A stretch of DNA of 64,000 bases from Prevotella sp. (GCA_017474925.1 JAFVGN010000015.1:1-64000); one strand, 5' to 3'; shown: positions 1 through 7,621, counted from the stretch's first letter. The notes: generated by a model not told the origin, from the sequence alone. A program made the numbers and translations.

Positions 1-790
1 ACGACAGTTAAGGAAGAAAAGCGGAACGGGAATTTACCATGTGATGGTCAGAGGCATCAACCGTCAGGACATCTTTGAGGACTAGGAAGACTATTTACAG
101 ATGGTTTCCATCCTCAGGGCTCTGTCCGATAGGCATGACGAGCAAGGTCTGAGGCTTCCGCCGCTCTCAATATTTTACGCGTATTGTCTGATGAGCAACC
201 ATCTTCATCTGCTACTACGGGAACAAGAAGAGGAGGTCAGTGATGTTGTGAAGAGAATCGGCGTGACATACGCCCACTATTTCAACAAGAAATACGAGCG
301 TAGTGGTCATCTGTTTCAAGACAGGTTTCGAAGTGAGCCTGTTGACAGCCTTGAGTATTTCGTGACCCTGCTGAGGTACATTCACCAGAATCCACTGAAA
401 GCAGGAATTGTGAATAATATATTGGACTACCCTTGGAGCAGTTGGAAGGAATATGCATTTGACAGCAATTCGAATACATTCTGTTCTACCCGAGCTGTTT
501 TCTCACGCATCTCAAAGGAAGATTTGAGAGAGCTGGTTTACACTCCCGTAGAGGGAAGCGAAAAGATACTTGATATTGACACAGACTGTAGCAAGCCAGT
601 CAGTGACAGTGAAATAAAATCATTTCTTGTTGATAGTCAAGGAATTGTTAATTCTCTTATGGTTCAAAGTCTTGAGAAATCAAGACGCAATGAAGTGCTT
701 AGGACTATGCTCTCTTTGGGGGCAGGAATCCGACAACTGTCAAGACTAACTGGTGTTTCGTTTGGAGTAATTCAAAAGTTGGCAAAATGA
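1..790 (+). pseudogene. Y1 (IS200-like/RAYT-type) transposase, start outside window, in-frame amber codon
   Basis: This is a HUH-superfamily single-strand transposase of the Y1_Tnp type, which cuts and rejoins single-stranded DNA at hairpins. The frame is open from base 2 (reading RQLRKKSGTGIYHVMVRG, typical of the family N-terminus) but is broken by TAG at 83-85 between '..IFED' and 'EDYLQM'. The rest runs from about 86 to the TGA at 788-790. The HUH motif HLH is at 200-208 and the probable catalytic Tyr of RYIHQNP at 377-379. The last ~25 residues resemble a helix-turn-helix. A G-to-T nonsense change of an expected acidic or Lys codon explains the stop. Reinitiation at ATG 101 would lose the first beta strand, so the gene is probably inactive. 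The stop overlaps the next ATG (ATGA at 787-790). Confidence 0.85.
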
Positions 791-1728
791 TCAGAAGAAC
801 CGACCCCATGATCTCCTCGTGCGTGGTGAAAAAGGACAAGAAGGGCAACCTGGTGCGTCCCGTCATCCTCTCGAAGATTCGCAAGCACGACGGCTATACC
901 ACGCAGAACATCTGCATCGAGCTGACCCCCGGACAGCACCTCTTCGGCACCATCTATGCGCCACGGAAGAGTTCAAAGTTTAAGGTTCAAGGTTCAAAGT
1001 TCAAAGCAAAGCACGCCCTGATTGTCTGTCCCGACGGACACTGGCCCTACCGCTATCGTAAGGACGAGCAGCAACGCTTAGGTACACTCGCCCGCATGGG
1101 TGCCGTCTGTGTAGACTTCGACCTCTACGGATGGGGCGAGAGCCAGCAGGAGGTAGGCGACCATCACAGCAGTCGGGCTCATGTCTATCAGGCTGCCTGT
1201 GGCTACATCCTCCTGGACTGGATGCTGAAGAACCGTAAGGATATCGACACAGAACGTGTGGGCGTGATGGGCGGCTCTGGTGGTGGTACACATACTGTGC
1301 TGCTCTCGCTATTGGACGAGCGCGTCACAGCTTCAGCCCCTGTGGTCCATCTGGCCTCACACTTCGATGGTGGCTGTCCTTGCGAGAGCGGCATGCCCGT
1401 CCAACTGTCAGCGAGAGGCACCTGCGAACCCGAACTGGCTGCCGTGATTGCTCCCAAGCCCATGCTCGTCGTGAGCGACGGAGGCGACTGGACATCTAGC
1501 GTGCCCACGCTGGAATTCCCCTACTTGCAACGCATCTACAGTTTCTATGGAGCCCAGGACAAGGTGCGTAATGTCCACCTGCCCAACGAGCGCCACGACT
1601 TCCGCGAGAACAAGCGCAAGGCCGTCTATGACTTCTTCATCGACGTCTTTGGATTGGACCGCTCGATGCTCGACGAGAGCAAGATAGAGATAGAGCCCGA
1701 AGAAACGCTGAAATCGCTGTATAAGTAA
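787..1728 (+). CDS. alpha/beta hydrolase, acetyl-xylan-esterase-like, probably N-terminally truncated
   Basis: Serine esterase of the alpha/beta-hydrolase fold, similar to bacterial acetyl-xylan-esterase-like proteins that remove acetyl groups from plant polysaccharides. A G-G-S-G-G nucleophile elbow puts Ser near residue 164; plausible triad partners are Asp 231 (VVSDGGD) and His 270 (NERHDF). CPDGHW and YGWGES are typical oxyanion and core segments. There is no signal peptide, and the first residues (RTDPMISSCVVKK) look like the interior of a longer secreted enzyme. The start overlaps the transposase stop, so the insertion probably removed the original promoter, signal peptide and N-terminal region. 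A 35-bp tandem repeat interrupts the protein at residues 62-73. Function in the cytoplasm is doubtful. The exact family is inferred from motifs. Confidence 0.75.
   Translation: MIRRTDPMISSCVVKKDKKGNLVRPVILSKIRKHDGYTTQNICIELTPGQHLFGTIYAPRKSSKFKVQGSKFKAKHALIVCPDGHWPYRYRKDEQQRLGTLARMGAVCVDFDLYGWGESQQEVGDHHSSRAHVYQAACGYILLDWMLKNRKDIDTERVGVMGGSGGGTHTVLLSLLDERVTASAPVVHLASHFDGGCPCESGMPVQLSARGTCEPELAAVIAPKPMLVVSDGGDWTSSVPTLEFPYLQRIYSFYGAQDKVRNVHLPNERHDFRENKRKAVYDFFIDVFGLDRSMLDESKIEIEPEETLKSLYK
971..1005 (+). repeat. five 7-bp tandem repeats (GTTCAAA-like) inside the esterase gene
   Basis: Five consecutive 7-mers read GTTCAAA, GTTTAAG, GTTCAAG, GTTCAAA and GTTCAAA. They encode a basic loop (KFKVQGSKFK) between YAPRK and ALIVCPDG, two segments expected to be nearly adjacent in the fold, so the array looks like an in-frame expansion or insertion. 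The 35-bp array alone would shift the frame, so flanking bases must have been gained too or the site adjusted afterwards. Confidence 0.8.
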
Positions 1729-1733
1729 CTGAC

Positions 1734-1765
1734 ATCCCCTCCCAAATTCGAGAGGGGATTTTTTC
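1734..1765 (+). terminator. intrinsic terminator after the esterase
   Basis: Perfect 8-bp arms ATCCCCTC (1734-1741) and GAGGGGAT (1752-1759) are followed by a T run to 1764. It lies directly downstream of the esterase stop (1728) and ahead of the sigma-factor gene, separating the two transcription units. Confidence 0.85.
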
Positions 1766-1804
1766 TACTTAACATCTTACTGTTTCATGCGTATATAAAA
1801 TAGA

Positions 1805-2305
1805 ATGACCCAACAAGAGTTTGAACATATTGCCCAACAGCTACGTCCAAAGCTACTCAATATAGGACGGCAGTTCTTCAATGACGGTGATTATGCGGAG
1901 GACATAGCCCAAGAGACGCTGATGAGACTTTGGCTATTACGCGAACGCATTGAACAACAGATTGGGATTGTGCCATTAGCCATACGCATGGCTAAGAATC
2001 TCTGCATCAGCGAATGGCGTAAGCAACAGGTCAGGATGGCAGATAGCGGACTACAGGAACAGATGGCGGATGAGACCATCAGTCGAAAGATGGAAGCAAA
2101 CGAAGTCATAGCGCAATTACGATTAGCTCTTCTACAACTGACACCTGCCGAGCAACGCCTGTTTCGCATGCGACACGAACTGGAGATGGACATTGCTGAA
2201 ATAAGTTCCGTTACCGGCATAAGTCCACGCTCCGTCAGCGCAATGCTTAGTACTGCGAAACGTAAACTAATAGAAATACTTACCCAAAAAGGAGGCATAC
2301 AATGA
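1805..2305 (+). CDS. ECF-type RNA polymerase sigma factor
   Basis: 166-residue sigma-70 family protein of the extracytoplasmic-function class. Region 2 is at about residues 10-75, including DYAEDIAQETLMRLW, the polymerase-core and -10-binding helix. Region 4 is at about 105-160, with TPAEQRLFRMRHE followed by the helix-turn-helix IAEISSVTGISPRSVSAML. It has no region 1 or 3, as expected for ECF factors. Its stop overlaps the start of the next gene (ATGA, 2302-2305), which encodes an anti-sigma-like membrane protein, so the two are translationally coupled. The downstream exported proteins are the likely regulon or sensors. No clear TAnnTTTG box was seen before it; the gene may be expressed from its own ECF-dependent promoter. 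Confidence 0.9.
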   Translation: MTQQEFEHIAQQLRPKLLNIGRQFFNDGDYAEDIAQETLMRLWLLRERIEQQIGIVPLAIRMAKNLCISEWRKQQVRMADSGLQEQMADETISRKMEANEVIAQLRLALLQLTPAEQRLFRMRHELEMDIAEISSVTGISPRSVSAMLSTAKRKLIEILTQKGGIQ

Positions 2306-2910
2306 AAAAAAACCTGATAGAAAAACTGCTAAACGAGCAGACCACTCCAGAAGAAGAACATCTGATTGCCAAAATGCTTCAGCAAGAGGAGGATATGGAG
2401 TCGTGGCTCATAGAGGACGAGACAGCAGTGTACGATCATATTGTAGCCAAGCGACAAGCCAGGCGACGCTTTCTGCGCTGGGCGATAGCCGCTGTAATAG
2501 TAGCCCTTCTGATAAGTGGCGCTACACTTCTTTGGCCACAACAGGCTTCTGACCCCCAGGTGGCAACAACATCGAACGTCATCCTTAACAATCAGCCCAA
2601 CGATACCAAGCAACAGCCTTTGTTGCCCCCAACAGATATCCAACAGCCTGTTCCCCAAAAGGCCAAAGGGAAGGCCGTTAAGCGCCGTCAAATATCCGCA
2701 ACAGACAGTTTGAATTATTATATTGCACGACTGGAGAAAGAATTGGAGAACGTCAACGAAAGCACTTATCACACAAAAGCTGAAGAGGTGCTTCGCGCTG
2801 ATGCCCGTCTGCAAAAACTTGTCCAGCGCATCATGATAGGTGAACTGACAAAAGACAATGTACCTGCAGAGGCATTGAATACGAACAAAACGATGGAGGA
2901 ACAGCCATGA
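2302..2910 (+). CDS. anti-sigma-like single-pass membrane protein
   Basis: 202 residues. A short acidic helical N-terminus (residues 1-50) is followed by Arg-rich RQARRRFLRW and one transmembrane segment (about 58-78). The periplasmic part is Gln/Pro-rich and then has a helical C-terminal domain (about 130-190). The layout and the 4-nt overlaps with the ECF sigma gene upstream and the MG2-like gene downstream (2907) fit an anti-sigma factor that holds the sigma factor at the inner membrane. The sequence is not close to the FecR family used by SusCD systems: no FecR domain is visible. It is short for that family, and the assignment rests mainly on context and topology. Confidence 0.7.
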   Translation: MKKNLIEKLLNEQTTPEEEHLIAKMLQQEEDMESWLIEDETAVYDHIVAKRQARRRFLRWAIAAVIVALLISGATLLWPQQASDPQVATTSNVILNNQPNDTKQQPLLPPTDIQQPVPQKAKGKAVKRRQISATDSLNYYIARLEKELENVNESTYHTKAEEVLRADARLQKLVQRIMIGELTKDNVPAEALNTNKTMEEQP

Positions 2911-5222
2911 GACGTATCATATTAACAGTTTGTGTCGCGTTTGCGACACTCAGCGCAAGTGCCCAAACCGTCAGCAATAATTATGGAGACCTACGCGCCA
3001 AAGTGCTCCATGTGGATCAGAAGTTTACTGGGCAAAACACGATGAATGACCAGGCAATTGCCGTCATAGTACGCGAATTGGCCCACAATTATCAAGGTCG
3101 TCTTTCGAATCCTCAATTTGAGGAATTGAGAAAGACCATAGAGGGAATGCGCAAGCAAATCAGCAAGCATACTTGGCAAACAATATTGGATGAATCCATC
3201 AAAATATTGCAAGAGAAGACTGACACACTCGACATACAGCAACGCATTTTAGACTATTACAGCCGAGTTCCAAAGGAACAAATCTATATTCATACGGATA
3301 AGCCCTATTATGTACCTGGTGATACCGTCTGGTTCCGAGCTCATTTGGTGGATGCTGTCACCCACACACCCATAAGTCGTTCGCGCTATATCTATGTTGA
3401 GCTATTGGATAATGCCACAGATACCTTGGTACAGCGTATCATGGTGAAGTGCGATTCTCTGACCGATGGTCAGAGTGTGGCGTTGCAATCTAACGGAGTA
3501 TTTGCCAATGCTATCACACTGCCCCGCCAATTACGTAGTGGCAGTTACACTTTAGCAGCCTATACTCAATGGATGCGTAATTTCCCTGCTGAGCAATTCT
3601 ACTATAAGCAATTGTGGGTGGTTGGCAACACTCCTCTGTCGAGCTTTCAGTCCGAAGCCATCGGACTCCCAGTCCGAAGCCATCGGACTCCCAGTCCGAA
3701 GCCGTCGGACTCAGAGTTGGAGTTAGGACAGAGAAAAGGACAGCTGCTTATCCAAATGAACAAGCCCACGAGCGAACCCCTCTCATGTGTGCTTTATGGT
3801 AGTGGAAACCTCATAGTCACTGACTATACATCAGGGAAGGTATTACGTATTGACAGCCATACACTACGTCCAGGAAACCTCTGCATAGCTATCGTCAACC
3901 GCGAGACGGGAGACGTCATTACTGAAAAGCAGACCATCATCGAGGGAAGTCAGCCCCAAATAGCCATCAGTGGCAAAGCTCGTACCCAGAACGAACCGAT
4001 GGAGTTGTCAATAGACCTTACAGAAGCTGACGGTACACCGCTCAATGGCAGCTTCTCACTATCCGTCACTGACTACGACGTGGTGAAGCCCGACACCCTG
4101 CAACCAACAATTGACAAGTATCTGAACCAACAGTCGGATGCCTACCCACTGGCTGATATACTCAGCAGAACATCCCCCCACATCAATTATAGTTTCCAGA
4201 CCACACAGACTATTACTGGGCAGATTCGTGGTACTATCTTCAAAAAAATCAAGAATCCCAAGCTGATGTTGGTACGGCCAGATACAGGATTCCGTCAGAC
4301 CTTCGAACTTGGCGACAGTTGCCGCTTTACCATCAACGGCCTCGACTTCGCCGACGGTACGACCTACGTACTGGAAGGTATGCGACGTACAGGCAGTACC
4401 AGTCTCGTACAACTGAATATCGACCCACAGACATTCCCTACCTTACATTCGCCTTTCTCCTCTGCCACATCAACTCTTTCCGTCCCAGACAACTTCGCAA
4501 AGCAAGCTCAAGAGCAGGTGATGTATGGTAGCATAGATCGCGAGATAGAACTGCCCGATGTAGTCAAGGAGAAGAAGCGTCAGCATAAGCCCACCAATCT
4601 GTTGGGTGTCATGCCCTTCCGTGCTTTTTATGATGACGACCCCTTGCTCAACAATTTCTACTCGATGGAGATTCTGCTCAGCACCTTAGGCATTCCTGTC
4701 TATCGCGATGCTAATGGCGAGATGCAAATCAGATACCGCTCAGGCACAGTTACGCCAGCAAAGCAGGGTCCAGGCATTTTCATCGACGAGTTCCGCAGCA
4801 ACATGGAGGAATTAATGATGCTTCAGCCCGAGACCATTGAGTCCATCGAATGGTTCGACCATGTCGGTGCCGCCAACATGACCATCTATGGCTGGAACGT
4901 GTCAACCTCGGGACTATTGCTTGTCCGGCAGAAGCCCGGCCTGAAAGGCAGAATCTTCCGTCCGCTCTCCATGGCCACCGTCCAACAGCAAGGCTGGAAG
5001 CCCAACCAGGACTTCTATTCCCCACAATACACAGACCCGTCAGCCAAGACTCGCCCTGACCACCGCACCACGCTCTACTGGAACCCGAAGGTAAAGACCG
5101 ATACAGAGGGACATGCAACCATCCGCTTCTATGCCTCAGACATATCAAAGCGATACCTCGTTACCCTCGAAGGAGTCAGCGATGACGGAATAGTAATACA
5201 CAAAGAAGCGATAATTGAATAA
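2907..5222 (+). CDS. large exported protein with macroglobulin-like (MG2) and TonB-plug-like domains
   Basis: 771 residues with a signal peptide ending ..SASAQ (1-20). After a helical region (25-115) comes an alpha-2-macroglobulin-type MG2 module starting IYIHTDKPYYVPGDTVWF (about 126-240). A linker (247-270) is encoded by three 22-bp palindromic repeats. Residues ~275-345 form a module (GQRKGQLLIQ..KVLRIDS..) that recurs in the next gene. A plug-like segment (GPGIFIDEF, about 590-680) resembles the plug of TonB-dependent receptors but no barrel follows. The last ~55 residues are beta-rich. It starts inside the anti-sigma stop (ATGA). The combination suggests an outer-membrane or periplasmic partner of a signalling or transport system. 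The actual function is unknown. Confidence 0.75.
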   Translation: MRRIILTVCVAFATLSASAQTVSNNYGDLRAKVLHVDQKFTGQNTMNDQAIAVIVRELAHNYQGRLSNPQFEELRKTIEGMRKQISKHTWQTILDESIKILQEKTDTLDIQQRILDYYSRVPKEQIYIHTDKPYYVPGDTVWFRAHLVDAVTHTPISRSRYIYVELLDNATDTLVQRIMVKCDSLTDGQSVALQSNGVFANAITLPRQLRSGSYTLAAYTQWMRNFPAEQFYYKQLWVVGNTPLSSFQSEAIGLPVRSHRTPSPKPSDSELELGQRKGQLLIQMNKPTSEPLSCVLYGSGNLIVTDYTSGKVLRIDSHTLRPGNLCIAIVNRETGDVITEKQTIIEGSQPQIAISGKARTQNEPMELSIDLTEADGTPLNGSFSLSVTDYDVVKPDTLQPTIDKYLNQQSDAYPLADILSRTSPHINYSFQTTQTITGQIRGTIFKKIKNPKLMLVRPDTGFRQTFELGDSCRFTINGLDFADGTTYVLEGMRRTGSTSLVQLNIDPQTFPTLHSPFSSATSTLSVPDNFAKQAQEQVMYGSIDREIELPDVVKEKKRQHKPTNLLGVMPFRAFYDDDPLLNNFYSMEILLSTLGIPVYRDANGEMQIRYRSGTVTPAKQGPGIFIDEFRSNMEELMMLQPETIESIEWFDHVGAANMTIYGWNVSTSGLLLVRQKPGLKGRIFRPLSMATVQQQGWKPNQDFYSPQYTDPSAKTRPDHRTTLYWNPKVKTDTEGHATIRFYASDISKRYLVTLEGVSDDGIVIHKEAIIE
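3649..3711 (+). repeat. three 22-bp-spaced palindromes inside the MG2-like gene
   Basis: The core AGTCCGAAGCCATCGGACT (arms AGTCCGA/TCGGACT) occurs at 3649-3667 and 3671-3689. A third copy with one change (CCG for CCA) is at 3693-3711. The cores are separated by CCC, giving a 22-bp period. The copies are read in three different frames, giving SEAIGL, VRSHRT and SPKPSD, all open. The 66-bp total keeps the gene in frame. The array lies at the boundary between the MG2 module and the shared tail module. Confidence 0.95.
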
Positions 5223-5229
5223 TTTTTAA

Positions 5230-5237
5230 TATCTTTG
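5230..5237 (+). promoter_or_regulatory. -7 box TATCTTTG, probably giving a leaderless transcript
   Basis: A perfect Bacteroidota -7 element (TAnnTTTG) ends only 4 nt before the ATG at 5242. With the usual -7 spacing the transcript would begin at or within a base or two of the start codon. It gives the second exported-protein gene its own promoter in addition to read-through from the sigma operon. Confidence 0.65.
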
Positions 5238-5241
5238 CAAC

Positions 5242-6966
5242 ATGAAACGACTTCTGTTGCTACTATTATGTATAGTTTCGCTATTGCATTGCAAGGCACA
5301 GGCCATTGTCTGTGATGTGCAGGATGGACAACCTGTTATTCAGGCTTCCGTCTATGACGAGCAGGGGAAGATTATCGGTGTGACAGATGCAGATGGGCGA
5401 CTGCCTGACTTGGCTGACGTAGACAGTATCCGTATTACCCATATTGCCTATTATCCTCTGCAGATAGAGGTTGGTGCGATCAAAGATGTGATTCGTATGC
5501 GCCCTTTGGCATACTCCCTGAAAGAGGTCGTCAAGGAGAAGAAGTCTCTCTATTGTCTGAGGCTGAGGTGCTATCACCGCCAGTACATGGTGAACGGCAA
5601 AGGTACTCTCGACAAACTGCCGCCAGTAGTGAGTTTTGTCGACGGACTTTGCAACCTGTATATTTTTGTCAATGGCTGGCATGAATCGCGTCGAGTAACC
5701 TTGGCTCGTCGCGAAGTTATTACTGGTGATCAGTTGCAGTCCTCGGCTGTTGATGAAGTCGTGCCTACGATGTCACCACAATCAATCCCCGAATTGAAAG
5801 AGGACTTCCCGAGCAGTACTACCATTCAGCGTGACTCACAGATTATCCGTGCCACTTTCGACGGACTTTATCCTGACCGCAGTCGTCGTGTCAGCTTGCG
5901 TATTGCTGACGAGGATGGAAAGTACAAAACGGTTGCACCAGCCTTACAGGTAAAAGACCTGCGGCAGGGTGTTTATCGTGTTACCCCATATCCTCGTGTG
6001 TCCCAAGGCGACTTGCTTGCTTATTGCGAGATCAGTCAGTTGAAAGGACGCATGACACAGCGCCGCCATGAGAGTTATACTATGAATCTCTGGCTCTTCG
6101 ACGAGTATTATCCCATAGAGGCTGAATATCTCACAAGACAAGAGTATAAAGCGGAGGACATACAGCCTCTTTCCATGACTATTGACGACATTGACCATTA
6201 CATACAGGAAATACAAGTTCCTGCTCTCTCCGATGACTTGCAGCGAAAGTTGGATGAGACACGCCGCCAACGGCATATTCAAAAACAAACACCTTACATT
6301 GAAGTGGGGCAGCGGAAGGGAAAACTGTTGATACAATTACATGGTTATGAGGGTACAGACTCGCTTATTTGTACTGTCACAGGGAATGGTAATGATATTG
6401 TTTCCGACTATAATCAAGAAAAGGTTCTGCGTATTGACAGCGAGATGCTTAAAGCAGGGGAAGTGACTATCAGTATCAAGAACCAACAGACGGGTATGCT
6501 TATTGCTGAGACAAAAAACACTATCCGTATGGAGAATGCAAGCATCGAGCTACAGGAGGTGTCTGTGACGGGCAGTAAGAAGAAAAAGAAAACGCCAGTC
6601 CTAAACCCCTACAAGATGGACCCTCCACGCGGCTTCAAACCTGGCGACCCAAAGATAGGGCAAGCTAACGATATGAAGCAACTGCTTACTTCGTTAGGAA
6701 TAAGGGTAAATTATTACGATGGCGAGCCAAATATCAACACACCCGAGAATGCGGGATTGGATATTTATGTCGACAACATGAATATGAATGACGATCACGA
6801 CTATGTATTGAATCTCGTACCTGCCAACGTTAAGGCTATCGAGTACTTCACACCAAATAATGCTACTAACGGCATCTTCGGAGTTCGTCCGCAGTCCTTT
6901 ACAGGCAAGGTCCCAGGCGTGCTGTTCATTTTCCTCAACGATGGGTCAGAGGTTGTTAACCCTTAA
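5242..6966 (+). CDS. exported carboxypeptidase-regulatory-like / plug-like protein
   Basis: 574 residues. The signal sequence ends ..LLHCKAQ; Cys 17 is not in a canonical lipobox. Residues 21-85 look like a carboxypeptidase-D regulatory-like beta sandwich (QPVIQASVYDEQGKIIGVTDADG). Residues ~351-425 repeat the module found in the upstream MG2-like protein (VGQRKGKLLIQ..VSDY..KVLRIDS). Residues ~455-574 are a plug-like region (GLDIYVDNMN) with the same order of segments as the upstream protein (LLTSLGI, then a short hairpin, then the IEYF/IEWF element). The two proteins are therefore tail paralogues. It has its own promoter at 5230. No enzymatic motif was seen. It may act with the upstream protein as a surface signalling or assembly pair. 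Confidence 0.65.
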   Translation: MKRLLLLLLCIVSLLHCKAQAIVCDVQDGQPVIQASVYDEQGKIIGVTDADGRLPDLADVDSIRITHIAYYPLQIEVGAIKDVIRMRPLAYSLKEVVKEKKSLYCLRLRCYHRQYMVNGKGTLDKLPPVVSFVDGLCNLYIFVNGWHESRRVTLARREVITGDQLQSSAVDEVVPTMSPQSIPELKEDFPSSTTIQRDSQIIRATFDGLYPDRSRRVSLRIADEDGKYKTVAPALQVKDLRQGVYRVTPYPRVSQGDLLAYCEISQLKGRMTQRRHESYTMNLWLFDEYYPIEAEYLTRQEYKAEDIQPLSMTIDDIDHYIQEIQVPALSDDLQRKLDETRRQRHIQKQTPYIEVGQRKGKLLIQLHGYEGTDSLICTVTGNGNDIVSDYNQEKVLRIDSEMLKAGEVTISIKNQQTGMLIAETKNTIRMENASIELQEVSVTGSKKKKKTPVLNPYKMDPPRGFKPGDPKIGQANDMKQLLTSLGIRVNYYDGEPNINTPENAGLDIYVDNMNMNDDHDYVLNLVPANVKAIEYFTPNNATNGIFGVRPQSFTGKVPGVLFIFLNDGSEVVNP

Positions 6967-7342
6967 ATAACGTGAGTTCGACGAATTTAGAATAAAGCAT
7001 GTTGCTTACCTCTTTGGACTTGAAGCCAAGGCGGAACAGGACACACAAGTCGAAATCCTTCTGGCTCATCTTGTATTCCTTCGACATCAGCAGACTGCTG
7101 AAGTCTGGCAGGTTCTCAAGGACGAGCTTGCGGCTTTCGCGCAGCTCTTCTATGGTGAGTTTCGTTCCGTTCTGCCGGCTTGCCTCCAGTTTCTTGTAGA
7201 TGTCAGTATCTTGCAGCTGCTTGTCTAGGGAAGCGATTTCCTTTTCTTTCCTTGCTGCCTCCTGATGGTGGGTATAATTATACATAGCTTGTATTCGCTC
7301 AACTTCTTTAGTCGTGCGCCTAGCATGTAGAGAATCGCTCAT
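6956..7342 (-). pseudogene. C-terminal fragment of a coiled-coil/HTH regulator
   Basis: 128 residues. A basic/acidic coiled-coil (residues ~15-65) is followed by SSLLMSKEYKMSQKDFDLCVLFRLGFKSKEVSNML, resembling the LuxR-like DNA-binding end of Bacteroidota TPR regulators such as the one at 52182-53624. The recognition helix is cut off: after SNML the sequence continues YSKFVELTLFKG and stops, instead of the usual V-S-x-x-R-x-R-L. The TPR and membrane parts are missing. The 3' end overlaps the 3' end of the convergent gene by 11 bp. A box TAACTTCG on this strand (7386-7393) could still drive it. It is probably a remnant. Confidence 0.55.
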
Positions 7343-7385
7343 CGCATAGGCATATATGCTATATTTTGCGATAGAATCATTGAGA

Positions 7386-7393
7386 CGAAGTTA
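7386..7393 (-). promoter_or_regulatory. -7 box TAACTTCG upstream of the HTH fragment
   Basis: Near-consensus TAnnTTTG (one mismatch) on the minus strand, about 44 bp before the ATG at 7342. It suggests that the fragment could still be transcribed. Confidence 0.35.
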
Positions 7394-7439
7394 CTTCTCT
7401 TGTCTTTGCCTCGTTGTAGGTAGGGATTTGCCTCTATTG

Positions 7440-7506
7440 TTGTCCAGTACTTGTCCAGTACTTGTTCAGTATATGTCCAGTATTTGTCCAGTGAACTACT
7501 GGACAT
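7440..7506. repeat. 11-bp iteron-like array with an inverted copy
   Basis: Five consecutive 11-mers of the type TTGTCCAGTAC start at 7440, 7451, 7462, 7473 and 7484. An inverted copy follows, so that TGTCCAGT and ACTGGACA form an 8-bp inverted repeat (7486-7506). The period is about one helical turn, placing every site on the same DNA face. It lies between a decayed regulator gene and divergent promoters. Confidence 0.85.
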
Positions 7507-7583
7507 GTACTGTACAACTAATGCACATCTACTGCACAAGATTCGATGCATCTCCCTTGCTAGCAATAATTAAAAAACAACGG

Positions 7584-7591
7584 CAAAGGTA
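7584..7591 (-). promoter_or_regulatory. minus-strand -7 box TACCTTTG
   Basis: Perfect TAnnTTTG on the minus strand, 17 bp before the first codon of the 75-codon frame at 7566. It is back to back with the plus-strand box at 7614, forming a divergent promoter pair. Confidence 0.5.
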
Positions 7592-7613
7592 CTCATTTTT
7601 TCTGATTATTTTG

Positions 7614-7621
7614 TAACTTTG
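7614..7621 (+). promoter_or_regulatory. -7 box TAACTTTG for the dipeptidase gene
   Basis: Perfect TAnnTTTG, 27 bp before the ATG at 7649. The leader is A-rich (AACAAACAAAAAAGGAA), as is common for Bacteroidota translation starts. Confidence 0.65.

Larger units (their letters stand above)
7339..7566 (-). other. possible short coding region over an 11-bp repeat array
   Basis: A 75-codon frame opens at a TTG at 7566 and ends in TGA overlapping the ATG of the HTH fragment (7339-7342). A minus-strand -7 box lies at 7584-7591. Its middle encodes repeated LDKYWT-like peptides because it spans the 11-bp array. The overlap and promoter suggest coupling to the downstream fragment, but the composition is repeat-driven and no domain is recognisable. 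It may be a leader peptide or noise. Confidence 0.25.

Noticed and set aside
7440..7506. CRISPR-like array
   Set aside because: Units are 11 bp and contiguous with no spacers, and no cas genes are present. The 21-, 22-, 38- and 42-bp arrays elsewhere are also contiguous or have constant linkers.
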